A stretch of DNA of 64,000 nt, taken from NCBI RefSeq assembly GCF_042453785.1, contig NC_091673.1:16463501-16527500 (forward strand). Reading direction: 5' to 3'. This DNA is from Malus domestica. Lineage: Eukaryota; Streptophyta; Magnoliopsida; Rosales; Rosaceae. How positions within the stretch are numbered: position 1 is the stretch's first letter; every line of letters begins with the position of its first letter. The notes below the pieces were generated by a model. That model was not told the origin of the DNA and made no database searches. It saw only the letters and a list, made by a program, of their open reading frames with translations. Both the position numbers and the translations under genes were made by a program. Positions 1 to 10,718 of this stretch are shown in pieces.

Positions 1-330
1 TCTCCTCGATAAAGCGAAAGAGAAACTACAACCAAGAAGAAGAAGAAGAAGAAGAAGAAGGAAGAAGAAGAAGAAGAAGAAGAAGAACGACCATAACTAC
101 AAAAACTCTTCTCGACAAAGCAAGAAGGCGACCATAACCATAAATAGAAGACTCTCCTCGATAAAGCGAAAGAGAAACTACAACCAAGAAGAAGAACTCC
201 AACGTTAAAGGCAAAATTACCGCCAACTCCAACGTTAAAGGCAAAGATGGACGGCTAGGTTTTTTTCTCGTGCTTTTATTTAGCCGCGGGGGCGTTTGTT
301 TTTTGCAGTACATTATTATGGTGGACATGT
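1..330. repeat. Trinucleotide repeat and short duplications at the left edge
   Basis: An AAG/GAA tract occupies about 34-87. The block starting tctcctcgataaagcg at position 1 recurs at about 154, giving two near-identical units roughly 153 bp apart. A shorter unit (ccaacgttaaaggcaaa) occurs twice at about 203-246. The stretch looks like a decaying minisatellite cut by the window edge. I see no coding potential beyond low-complexity frames. Confidence 0.75.
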
Positions 331-1120
331 TTTTTTTTTAGTATATTAGTATATATCCTTGTATTTCTGACCTTTTATGGTTAATGATTTAATCAGCCAC
401 AATCATTGAGAAACAGAAAAGTTAGTAAAAACTTTTAAAAATTATAATAATTTTTGACCGTTTGATCAAATTTTAAAAATCCAAATCACTTAATCCGTAA
501 GTTTTTCCATTTGGAACCTTCAATCCATCATCATATCTCCTTCATATGGAAGGCTTTTTGGGATGCTGGCCATGCTGTCTGATGAAATGCATGAGCAGCG
601 AAGAATCTAGAAACCAATCACTTCCAAATATATGTGTATGTGTGTGTGTGTATATCTATGCTGTAAAATAAAAATAAAACAGCCCACACATACCTATCTT
701 CATATATGGAGACAACATAAAAAGCCAGTGTTTTATAAACCAGGTTTGAAAAATGCAGACAGATCTATCATCATCCATTAAAATATTTGTTTTAAGTGTT
801 ATAATAAATCTGATAATATGTGCTGACTGTAGATCAGTCAAATTTGAAATCATTGTAACCCATTATAATGGATACAGATTTACATTGAACGGATTCATCG
901 TCACTGTAGTGTCTCTAATAAATAAGATATCACTATGTACTTTGCCTGCATGACCTTGTATTACTTTAGAGGCTTTGAACTCCTAGGTTGATCATGATGG
1001 TTGTTTTAGAAGATACCAATAATGTACCTTTTTGAATAATGTTATTTTGCTTAAGAGAGTTGTTATTTCACAGAACTTACTTTGTAGTAGCAAAAGAGAA
1101 ACTCTCTTGAAATCAATAAA
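331..1120. other. Non-coding AT-rich stretch
   Basis: No open frame resembling a protein family. A short TG microsatellite lies at about 636-652. Nothing else is recognised. Confidence 0.6.
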
Positions 1121-1129
1121 TTGATTTAA

Positions 1130-1274
1130 AGGAAAACTAACAAAAAGTTCAAAAAAAACTTCTTTTTTAATGAAAAGCTCTTTTTAAAGGTATAGTAAAT
1201 AGTATCAAGGAAAGGTATAAATGTGGTTTTTCGTTAAAAATGAACAGTACCGAAAGTGTTTTGTTAAAATTCCC
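1130..1274. mobile_element. Small MITE, copy 1 of the AACTTTAACGAAAAG family
   Basis: The ends ggaaaactaacaaaaag and the complement of cgttaaa...gttaaaattccc are an imperfect terminal inverted repeat, and the inner part shares the phrase 'tggtttttcgttaaa' with copies at 8677-8820 and 31206-31372. Flanking 9-mers ttgatttaa (1121-1129) and ttgttttaa (1275-1283) differ at one position, which fits a 9-bp target-site duplication of a Mutator-type MITE. The family assignment is inferred. Confidence 0.65.
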
Positions 1275-1283
1275 TTGTTTTAA

Positions 1284-1922
1284 TGGCATCACCTATGACA
1301 TAGATGATTGTCATGTATAAATAGTAAACCATTCGTCCGTTACTGCCACGTGATGTTACCGACTGCAAGAGAAAATCTCTCGTGCAATGGAGCCTACACT
1401 ATGGTGTTTGAGATAGCGTATTCACAGTTGAGACTAACTCCAGTCTAGCCATATGAAGTCTTAACCCTCCAGAAAAGAATTTGTCCGCTGTTATGTGTTG
1501 GACCGTTGTCCAATTTAATATGCTCAGGATTACCATTTATTAACTCTTTCAGACAGAAGACATGATAAAGTCCAGTTTAATTAGTTAGTCATGTGCTGCC
1601 CGAACCACTGCAGATCACATGGCATAAACTGCAGTATTAGTTGAGGACTAGATTAGCCAAATCTCAGGAACAGCCCAGTTTTCTGTTAGTTTTGCTGTGC
1701 ATAATAGAAAAATGACTAATGATTAGGATAATATGTTAGTTTAAATGGTTTTTGCATGCCATTTTTCTCTATTTTGCACACACCAGACTTTTCAACCCTC
1801 GATTCTTCTTTGATTTATTCAATCCAATGAGTCAATGACAGAAAAATAAGGCCAAGGATGCTATCAGTTCATTTCATACACATAGCATATGATATTTACA
1901 AAACCCTATTGTTTTTGGGAAG
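1284..1922. other. Non-coding stretch downstream of the FBT1 gene
   Basis: No protein-like frame and no clear repeat structure seen. It lies 3' of FBT1, which is on the minus strand. Confidence 0.5.
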
Positions 1923-2031
1923 TGTTATTGGCACTTCAAAAATCTTATTCTTCACTCCTCACAAGTGTATTTTTCTTTCCAAATATAGAAAGTTTGCGGT
2001 GTAGAATAAGATTTTTGAAGTGCCAATAACA
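1923..2031. mobile_element. 109-bp hairpin MITE just 3' of FBT1
   Basis: The first 29 bases (1923-1951) are a perfect inverted copy of the last 29 (2003-2031), separated by about 51 bases. The terminal sequence begins TGTTATTGGCACTTC. This is the architecture of a fold-back MITE. No clear target-site duplication is visible in the flanks, so the superfamily is unassigned. It begins 155 bp downstream of the FBT1 stop codon and could lie within the 3' UTR. Confidence 0.85.
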
Positions 2032-2185
2032 ATTCTCTTGTTTTTCTCTTGTTGAAGTGTACGCTACAGTATGAGGCAAAAACTTACAAGTTAGCTTAGG
2101 GATCAAGGAGCACATCAAAGGGGAATGCCCCAAACCACTGACTGGATGAGGTAGGGCCCCTACCATAGGGGCAAACAACCATAAC

Positions 2186-5100
2186 TCAGCTAGATTTCAT
2201 CTCAATATCTGATTCACTCTCCTCCGGGTTTGCATCAGGATGATCCAGCGGAAGGAGGCCAAGGAGTGGTAAGGGCAACAAGGAGCTGAGATTGCAGATG
2301 ATGATCAAAAGGGACAAGTTATCATATTGGTCCTTGGTTACACCTAAGAGTTGGGTCAGACCAGCGCCCATCAGCCCCCCAAGAACACTCCCAGCATTTG
2401 AAATGGACATGAGGGTTGCGAAAAGTGTGGCTTCCACTCCCTCCGGGCATAATCTAGCAGCCAGCACAAGAACAGGCATGAAAGAAGCCTGCAACGAAAA
2501 TTAGGAATTAGTTTTGCAGTACAGCCGTTCACAGAATCAGTTCTGTGCACAAGCAATAGAAATATTTCCTGTCATGCATGTGGTACAATTAGATTCGAAA
2601 TATCAAAAACGATACATTGTTACAAGCTTAGTTTTTCGAAGAGTAATTTCATCAGTTAAATTTATCGGTTTATCTATTTCTAAGAAAGGTTTGAAGCTGC
2701 GTTTGACTAAATTTTCAAGGCACACTCAAAATGCATGCATCCAAGGAACTACATTCTTTTAACAAATTACAGGGCACAGCAACCAATACACCTGTTTTAA
2801 TAGTGTACCTGACTGAGAACTGTTATGACCAAAGAATCTCCAATTGAAAACCACTCATCGCTTATCCCGAATTTTCGGTTTAATCCAGTAACAAGGAGAA
2901 CCTGAGACATAAGATCAATAATAATTACACCTGAATTTCATTTGACACAGTTAAGTCAGGGAGCCTTAAGAAAATAACTCGTATCACAAACCTGAGTCAA
3001 CCCAATAGCTGAACCAAAAACAGTTGTTACTACAAATGTCTTCCGCAATGGAACAGTTTTCAAAAATCCATTATACAGTCCAACCCCAAGCAATGATGCT
3101 ACAGAGGTAACAAGCTTGACACGTCCTAAGAACTCTGGGGTAAAACCAAGTTTATTTGTGCTGAAAGCCAAGGAAATATAAAAGCCCTAGTTAAGATTGG
3201 AAACATTTACTGAAACAAATTGAAAGCGGCCATGAACACCTGTAGCTTTTACAAAGTAAAGGATAATGACCATGCTCATAAATTGCACGTACGTGAAGTA
3301 AAACATTGCAGACTCTGAGTGAGGGGTTGCCTGCCACAGGAAAATAAATAACGTGGGAAAAAATACATTGGGTTGCCTAACAGCATCCCATAACTGAAGA
3401 ACATTCTGTTTCCAGCTATCAAGCAAGTTATGACCAGCCAGAGGAAAATTTGGCCCCTTCGAGGCACCAATCACAGGCTGCTCATTCACAAGAATAGAAA
3501 CTGCAGATGTCATCAGTGGTAGCAAAGCCGTGAGACCAAAAACAAACCTGAAACATCAACAATTTGAAAAACAAACAAAAGACCACATCAGATGATTATC
3601 AGCAATAGGACCATACATTCTGAACAGCAAACTTTGTGCACCTTACACCGTAAGCATCCACCAAGGAGCCGCTAAAATAGGAACTCACGATTCCACCAAA
3701 AGCAGAAGATCCCCAACACAAAGACTGAAGAGAACCTGACATGCTTTGTGATTCACCACGAGCCCTCTCCACAACCATGGAATCTACAACCTGAAACATG
3801 CTAAGTTTTGACATGGTTTACAAAGTATGTTACAGAATGAAGAACCCGAGCCAAAAAAGGAGGCAATTCATCATTTCATACCAGAGGATCTGGATTCTTA
3901 AGCTGAACCTTTCTAAATAATGCAGACAAGTAGACTAAGTTTTTCCCTAAAATTAAACCAGACACTTGTGAATCTTGACTCTTTCTTCCTCTGGAATCAT
4001 TTAGGGCTTTTTTACCCCCAATTTTTCAATGTTCTCTTATTGTAATCTCAAAAGAGAGAACTGAGGATCAGAACCTCCTCATATAAACTCTCTTAGGGAT
4101 CATTTTGATTTTTTATTTCGTAATATCTCTACATGTATTATGTATTTGATCTGATAAGTTCAAAATTAATTACTTAAGTAAACACATCGCATCGCTTGAA
4201 TCATATACAATGTTGAGATACACTTTAATTCATAACAAATTGAATTTTTTTAAGAGGATTTTCCATGTCGAAAACAATCTAAATAAATGGTCTAAATCAA
4301 ATTCTGGCTGAGAACCAAGTCAACTTCAAATTCTGGCTGAAAGCTAAGTTAGGCACATATTGTGACACATAACAAGATATACCTTCCATAACATTCAAAA
4401 AGAATAACTAATAGATATTACCACATCTGAAAAGGCAACAGATAGAGATCCAAGAATTATGCAGAAAGCAACACTGAATTTGTTATCAACAACAGTGGCC
4501 ATCAAACTCCATGACACTGCACCAAGAAGCCCAGACAAAATCAAGTATGACCTTCTTCGGTAACCAAATAGTGGCACAGAATCACTGCAAGGACCCAAAA
4601 AACTGTTCACAAACAACAATAGAGGAATACAGTAACTGAGAGATACCAAATAGAGATGGCAAATAGACTCACACCTAATAAAACCGTATATAGGTTTAAT
4701 CAGCCATGGCAACGAAGAAAAGCCGGTAATCACAGCTGTCTAGTCAAACACATATAAATTTGTCAGAAACCAAGACTACAAACACCAAAGACAAGTAATT
4801 CACACCTATCAAAGGAAAAACAATATGTGCCCTTGCATTAGTAATTCAAAGCTAGAATCCCATTATCCATAACCCTGTTAACACCTTTTTCGTACTATTC
4901 GGAATCCTCAAGGTAAAATTGTTTACCGATCAGTGCATAACAACGTCAACTTAAGCTCATAGTTAATCAAGCATGTCACTTTTAATAACTACAGCTACAA
5001 ATGTAGAGCAACAAAAAATATGAATGTAAATGTACCTCAGCCGGGTCGAGATGCAAATCATCTTTCAAATAAAAACTGACAGCAAGCCTTGCAAGGCCTA

Positions 5101-5692
5101 GAACACCTTGAACAAAATACACCATGGCAACAGCAACATTGTCAGGGCACAATTCGACCCCGAAAATTTTCACACTGCTCGTTCTATGTTTGGTCTTGCT
5201 TGGAGAAGGCATGCATTCCTCCTTTTCCCTATCAGTTATCAACACATCCCTTTCTCCTGCACCTTATCGCATTGAACCAAAACTAAGTAAAGCTTCAATC
5301 TTTATCACATTTTGCCAAAACCCAATTGTTAAAACTTGCTTAGATATTCATAATTACATTTTGACTGCAGAATAATTACTGTAAAGTTTCAATAAACGGA
5401 AATAGAGAGACATACTAATCCTGGAATCGAGGAACGACTCGTGGTCCAAGTCGAGCCGGCGAGGGGACGATGGCATCGGGACGGCGACCGACATGTCGTT
5501 CACAGGAGGAAGCTTCTGGCGGGCTCTGCGTCGGAGGCGAGTTCTTCTGTGGGCGCCGGATAAGAGAGTGCACGGCTTCCGGCGGATCCGAGGGACGAAG
5601 AGTAGTGGAGGAGGTGGAGCGAAGGAGGCCGAGGACAAAATTGGATTTCCCGAGGGCAAGATTGAGATTGCGCAAAAGGTTAGTGACTCCAT
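2186..5692 (-). CDS. FBT1: Folate-biopterin transporter 1, chloroplastic (BT1 family), nine exons
   Basis: Exons on the minus strand: 5692-5416, 5256-5036, 4739-4675, 4584-4422, 3790-3642, 3547-3293, 3160-2992, 2901-2809 and 2488-2186. All introns that I placed are GT-AG and the frame is kept throughout, giving 564 aa. That is close to the length I remember for the Arabidopsis chloroplast protein (about 560). The first exon encodes a Ser/Pro/Arg-rich leader expected of a chloroplast transit peptide. The mature part is a multi-pass membrane protein with family hallmarks such as [23 protein letters not shown] and [14 protein letters not shown]. The family imports folates and pterins into plastids. 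The start at 5692 is the first ATG that leads directly into the leader; an upstream in-frame ATG (5713) would lie across a transposon junction. C-terminus is acidic and ends EMKSS. No stop or frameshift is seen, so it is probably functional. Confidence 0.93.
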
Positions 5693-5716
5693 TTGAAAAT
5701 TATTTAATACCAAAAG

Positions 5717-6896
5717 TAGGGGTGGGTTCGGTTCAAATCGGTTCGGTTTTTTGCCAAAATCGAAACCGAACCGAAATTCGGTTCGGTTTAGTTCAATTTT
5801 TTTTCGGTTTTTTTCGATTCGATTTTTTTTTGGTTCAGTTTTTTCCGGTTCGGTTTCGGTTTTTTTTCAAAAAATGAAAAATTTTGAAATCTTAAATTTT
5901 AACATATCCAACACAATCATAACATAAATATTCTGACTAGACTTAAAGATAATGAAAATAAACATTTAAAGTTCAACTAGAATTATAACATAAAGGTTTT
6001 TTTTAAATATTTTAGGTTTAAAGTTTAACTGTAAATAGATTCCTTTTTAGACGATGATGATGGAGTACGACCTTATTCATTCCTCTCTTTCTCTCAATCT
6101 CTCTCTCTCTCTCTCTATATATACATGTATTCTTCACTAGCAATAAGATAAACATTCTATAATATACTATTTATTTTGGTTATTGTCTAGGTAACAATTT
6201 TTGATATTTTCTTTATCTTTATGGTCCGAATTTTTTTTATCCATATATGTGGTTACATAATATAATCTCTCCATTTTGTGTTCAGCTTCTACCACCAGCA
6301 AATTTTGAAGAGGTGTTCATCAATATTTTTGAATATATTGATATACTTTTCAAAATTGTTAGGCCAAGGAAGCTACTATACTTGGCCATAGGTGAGAAAG
6401 TTTGAATTTTGTTTTTGATCTCATGGTGTTTAATAAACTCATGAGACTTTTATACGCTGTTTGCTTTCCCTAATCAACTGCAGTGCAGTTGAGATATGTG
6501 TTCTTATATATGTGTTGCACTTAATGATATAAACTAGAAATATTGCATGTAATGGTATAAGTTCTAATTTTTGTTGTAGATGGAGAAGCTGAGAAGACAA
6601 TTTGAATTGGAAAGCAAACAAGTCCTACCAAAGCAGCAATCCGAAGTATCATATTCTAATATAATAAAAACAAATAATTAAATAAATAAAATTAAAAAAA
6701 TATTAATTTAATTATTTCGATTCGATTCAGTTTGATTCGGTTTCTAGACCACCAAAACCGAACCGAACCAAAAGAGTTCAGTTCGGTTCGGTTTTTTCAA
6801 TTCGGTTCGATTTTTTTGTTCGGTTCGATTTTTTCGGTTTCGGTTCGGTTCGGTTTTCGGTTTTTTTCGATTTTTGGTTTTTTGAACCCACCCCTA
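5717..6896. mobile_element. Non-autonomous hAT element (1,180 bp) in the FBT1 5' leader
   Basis: Both ends carry the same 13-base terminal inverted repeat, TAGGGGTGGGTTC, typical of plant hAT MITEs. It is flanked by a perfect 8-bp target-site duplication, accaaaag, at 5709-5716 and 6897-6904. Subterminal regions (about 5730-5875 and 6720-6880) are arrays of ggttcggtt-type motifs in opposite orientation. These are the kind of repeated sites that hAT transposases bind. No transposase frame is present. The interior carries exon-like pieces of an XRN gene. The left duplication ends 16 bp upstream of the FBT1 start codon. Confidence 0.92.
6286..6665 (+). pseudogene. Captured fragment of a 5'-3' exoribonuclease (XRN) gene
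   Basis: 6286-6391 translates without a stop to a peptide containing FEEVFINIFEYIDILF and VRPRKLLYLAI. This matches the N-terminal nuclease region of plant XRN2/3/4 proteins, where I recall FDEVF..MFDYID.LF..VRPRKLLY.AIDG. It is preceded by an AG acceptor-like site and followed by GTGAG. After an intron-like gap, 6580-6665 (preceded by TTGTTGTAG) reads EKLRRQFELESKQVLPKQQS, like the downstream XRN segment. The catalytic metal-binding part between the two is missing and the two pieces do not splice in frame, so it is a broken gene fragment carried by the hAT element. Confidence 0.8.
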
Positions 6897-6904
6897 ACCA
6901 AAAG

Positions 6905-8045
6905 TGTACTTGCATGCTTTTTCTTTCGTGTGATGATTCTAATCTTTCTGTATAGGGATAATGGAAAGACGTAAGTACCCCCCCCAAGCCAACAAATGCA
7001 CGCGTTAGGCTTTTGCTTTGCCCCATGAGTGCTTCAGTACACCAGCCCATGTCCCAAACAAAGTGCCTTTGGGCCAACTTGACTCAAAGATGATAAAAAG
7101 TACCGGATCCAGGCCCAATTTAATTTAGACAATTATTACTTCAAGGTAAAAACAATGTTCTGCCTCGTTTGCATTTTTTAATGATTTGTTTCTTTTATCA
7201 TTTATTTTATTAATTTAAAATAAAAAAATCATTTTATCGATTTATAAAAGTATAGAAATTCTCTTATCGCGGAGAAAATCTATGGTGTCACCGAATGTAC
7301 GTATATCCATTTATGTCTATAAGCTATAAGGAGATGTTGATGTTGATTGACCGGCTTATTAGGTCTTAGGTTGCGAATCACAGCTAGCCCTGACATGTAG
7401 TTGATTCTGATAAGTTTTTCTTCATTTTAGATCTCATTTTCGGACAAAGATGATCACAATAGAGTGTAAAGTCACTATATGTTTGATTTTAGGTTCAATT
7501 GGAGGCAATAGAGGAGCCATGATTTTTATCTTGGGTGGGCTAGTTGAAATTAGTATCATAAAATCATATGTTTATTTTTAATCAATATAAAAGAACAACA
7601 ATAGAATATAAACCATTCTTGAAATCATAACCCTAACCGACAACTTCGAGGACCATATAAACAATTAACTTGCTAAATAAACCAAGAATAAGTAAATAAA
7701 GCAATTAAGAACGTATCAAAGGTTGCATTCATTGGAAAATTGCAACAACAAGTAAGGAATTACGGAGATAGGGATTTAATTGTGAACTAAAAGAAAATTC
7801 TTCTTTTTTTCTTGAGTAAGAAGTACGGAGGCTAAATCGCATAGGGTAAATGATGTTTTTCTTTAATGAATAGGATAGAAGGGGGAGGGAAGATAGAACT
7901 AATTTATTACTTGTAGCATAAAAAAGTATTATTTATTACCTATCATCTAATAAATAAACATGAAATAATAACATGTATTGGAATTGAGTTGGCTATATAG
8001 GCTACATGTATTAACATAAATCATTAAAGCATGAGTTTGAAAAAG
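6905..8045. other. Non-coding stretch upstream of the hAT element
   Basis: This probably holds the original upstream region of FBT1, displaced 1.2 kb by the insertion. No protein-like frame is seen. A short C tract lies at about 6979-6986. Confidence 0.45.
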
Positions 8046-8049
8046 GATA

Positions 8050-8168
8050 GTGCTATTCACATACCCTTATTAATTTTTTGTCATTGATCGTCATCAATTC
8101 ATTCAATCCGAAGGTCGAAAACTGAGAGAGATGTGTGAGAAATAAAAATGAGTGTGTAGATAGCACTA
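8050..8168. mobile_element. Putative small MITE (about 120 bp)
   Basis: The left end (gtgctattcacatac) and the complement of the right end (gtgctatctacacac) form an imperfect terminal inverted repeat, with TA at both borders as expected for Mariner/Stowaway-type insertions. Only the ends support the call. Confidence 0.5.
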
Positions 8169-8664
8169 CACTTACAAAAAACCTGCATGGGCTAAAGTCC
8201 ACCTTAGCCTTGTGGGTGGCTCCGCTCGTGGTTGGAGGGTTCAAAGCCTTAGACGTAAGCGAGAAACTTGTGTTGGCTGAATCTATCCTTGAGAGCTGGG
8301 CGCCAAATGGATACTTTCGTATCATCGAAAATAACGAATATGATAACGAACATAATTAGTTAATAGTAACAAATCTAGGGTAGGTTAAAAAGTGAGGGAG
8401 GTTAAGTTAATGCTTTTAGCATTATGATAGGCCTTAGGTTCAATTACCTTTAAGACTCTAACGCAAAAATGAATATACTGACCTCCCTCACATAGTAAAA
8501 TGTTGCAGGAAGGAAAGTATAGCACCCTTTACATGTAAGTTTCTATTTCTTGTAGAGATATGAGGTGTAAGTTTTTATCTCTTATTTTTTTAGAGTCGCT
8601 TGCTATAAGTCCATTTTCAAGAACATGTTCTTTTTGTGTGAAATGTCACTCTCATTATATCTGA
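8169..8664. other. Non-coding stretch with a short unassigned open frame
   Basis: An open frame runs on the plus strand to 8359 (start at about 8135, overlapping the MITE). It contains the segment LALWVAPLVVGGFKALDVSE, which I cannot assign to a family. It has no sign of introns or conserved neighbours. Probably not a gene. Confidence 0.35.
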
Positions 8665-8676
8665 CTTATTATATAA

Positions 8677-8820
8677 GGAAAACTAATGAAAATGATTTGA
8701 AAACTTTGAGTTTTAATGATAAAGACAAAATAAAAGGTAAAATGAATAATATCATGATTGATTTTTAGTGTAAAAATATGGTTTTTCATTAAAGTAAACA
8801 AATTTTTTTTGTTAAAGTTT
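8677..8820. mobile_element. Small MITE, copy 2 of the AACTTTAACGAAAAG family
   Basis: Imperfect inverted ends (ggaaaactaatgaaaa and the complement of ttttttgttaaagttt) enclose sequence similar to the copies at 1130-1274 and 31206-31372. The direct repeat cttattatataa occurs at both borders (8665-8676 and 8821-8832), containing the target-site duplication. Its exact length (9-12 bp) cannot be fixed because the repeat is AT-rich. Confidence 0.75.
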
Positions 8821-8832
8821 CTTATTATATAA

Positions 8833-9600
8833 TATATAAAGTATTGGTTCGAGTTGGAGATGTGATGAGTGATGATGCAGGCAAAATTGGCTCCACTCTC
8901 GTTTTCAATATACAACCAACATAGTCTTGGCTTCGCTTCTAGTTTTTCACACAAGCAAAACATAAGAAATAATGAATTATCTTTATTTATTGTATACTTG
9001 TTTTGAACTTTTGGTAGAGAATCTCGAGATTAAAATATGGAATATAATACGCCCACATCCGTATCCTACCTACTTCTACAAGAGAGACCACTTTAATAAG
9101 TTTATAAAGAAATAAGATCATCTTTATTTCTTATTTCCCCCTTTATTTATTTTTAAATTTTTTTCCTCATAGTAAACATGTCCAAGAGGACATATTTGTC
9201 CTCGTTGGATTTGAGGATTAAGCATTACGAGTTTATTTTTTGAAAATTTAAAGTATTGTTCAAAACAAAAGTTTGAAAAGACATGGTTTGAAATATAAAC
9301 ATGACCTAAGCGGTAAAACACTAACACAGAACTATAAGCATTACTTAGTGCTTATATCATGTGATGAAAGGATGTTTAAGATCGAAAGAGGATTCTCGCT
9401 GGATCCTCAAATCACATTCATTCATCGTATATCGTGCGGTCATAAATCATTGTAATTTTTTTATTTTAAATTAAATATAAATAGTACTTAAAAAAAACTA
9501 GCTGCATGATGAACGAATATGATTGGAGGATCCGACGAGGATACTCTTTTTTAAGATCTTCCATTTATAGTTGTGCTCTAGCTTTACTTAGTTTTAAAAA
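8833..9600. other. Non-coding AT-rich stretch
   Basis: No recognisable coding region or repeat structure seen. Confidence 0.5.
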
Positions 9601-9606
9601 TTATTT

Positions 9607-10301
9607 GGCTTTCTGGTCAAACTAGTCCCTAAAATTGGCATACCTCCTCACTTTGGTCTTTGTGATTTAAAATCGATAGAAGTGGTCAATTAGATTGTCT
9701 ACTGTTAATTATTTTGGTCATTTCGTGAAAAATCTTCGCTAAATTGAGGGCATTTTTATCAAATCAACTCTTCAACTTGAACTTGTGGTTTTTTTTCAAT
9801 TTTGTTGATGCACAAAACCGGAGGGGTCTTGGAACAACGTAAATCTAACCGTGAATCTGCAAAAAAGTAAAGAACATAAGATGTATTATGGTTCATCCCA
9901 ATGTTTGGGCTACGTCTACACTGATGTTGATATTGTTTCTCTGTATGAATGTATGAATTACAAGTGTGAGGGGAGTCCCCTAGAGAAAGTAAGAGTTTGA
10001 GAGAGCTCTCTGATGAAAGTGAGGGGATTGTGAGGGTGAGAGCCCCTTGATTGTGAGGGTGAGGAGGCCCTTTTATAGACTAAGGGCTCCTCCCCTTTTT
10101 ACATATTTGCCCCGTCATTTATTACATAATTATATTTGAGTCATCCGAGTATTTATACGAGATCTAAATGCGGAGGCCCTAAGTATGGTACAAACAAATT
10201 TAAAGGAGAATTTTCACAAAATAACCAAAATGATTGGCGATGGATAATCTCAGACATCATTTTTATCAATTTTAAATGACAGAGTTTTTGGCTAAAAGCC
10301 A
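9607..10301. mobile_element. Degenerate TIR element interrupted by a solo LTR
   Basis: The left about 120 bp (from ggctttctggtcaaa) and the complement of the right about 95 bp (from ggcttttagccaaaa) are imperfect inverted repeats that share a 'ttttggtyatttygtgaaaa' type inner border. Similar AT-rich flanks (aaattattt / aacattattt) hint at a 9-bp duplication, so a Mutator-type element is inferred. Without the inserted LTR the element would be about 300 bp. Confidence 0.5.
9803..10196. mobile_element. Solo LTR (394 bp) with 5-bp target-site duplication
   Basis: The unit begins TGTTGATGCAC, ends GGTACAAACA (TG...CA rule) and is flanked on both sides by aattt (9798-9802 and 10197-10201), a perfect 5-bp duplication. 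A TATA-like box (ttttatagact) lies at about 10071, and a GA/GT-rich tandem area precedes it. No internal retrotransposon region is adjacent. This fits an LTR left by recombination between the two LTRs of a retrotransposon, and it sits inside the TIR element 9607-10301. Confidence 0.82.
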
Positions 10302-10509
10302 ACATTATTTCTACTTTCAGGTTTATACAAATTAATGTTGTTTGTTAAGAAATGTGAAGCAATTGTCATGATTTGGACAACACAACTTCAATTTGATAAG
10401 AAAAGTGGCAAAAATCAAGACTATTTTGTAAATAAATAAAAAAGTGTTACCAAGAAAGGTGGTTGTCTGGTGTCTTATTGTTATGCTTTGAAATTTGGTA
10501 CTTTAAAAT

Positions 10510-10709
10510 GGAACTGGTTCCTCTCCGAGGCAAACCCTCGGGATCCTGTTGAGCGACAAACACAGGCCGTTGGATTTCTATCTAACGGTTACAAACAGGA
10601 GAGTCCCTCTTAAAGTTATAATAATTGTAGTTGTTGGATCGAAATCCAATGGTCCATGTTTGTTGCTCAGCAGGATCATGAGGATTTGCCTCGGAGAGGA
10701 TCCAGTCCC
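10510..10709. mobile_element. 200-bp Mutator-type MITE
   Basis: The ends GGAACTGGTTCCTCTCCGAG and, on the other strand, GGGACTGGATCCTCTCCGAG are inverted repeats that extend with mismatches for about 70 bp. A perfect 9-bp duplication ctttaaaat flanks it (10501-10509 and 10710-10718). The 9-bp duplication and long inverted ends indicate a Mutator-like MITE. No coding capacity. Confidence 0.88.
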
Positions 10710-10718
10710 CTTTAAAAT

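Noticed and set aside
26-328. 100-codon minus-strand open frame rich in Leu/Ser/Val
   Set aside because: It is a by-product of the AAG/GAA tract and duplicated blocks; no domain or conserved pattern.
5470-5877. Plus-strand open frame of 135 codons over FBT1 exon 1
   Set aside because: Antisense to the GC-rich transit-peptide exon and running into the hAT subterminal repeats; no independent support.
8135-8359. Short frame with a hydrophobic segment (LALWVAPLVV)
   Set aside because: Its start lies in a MITE, it is short and matches no family I know; kept only as a note in the stretch description.
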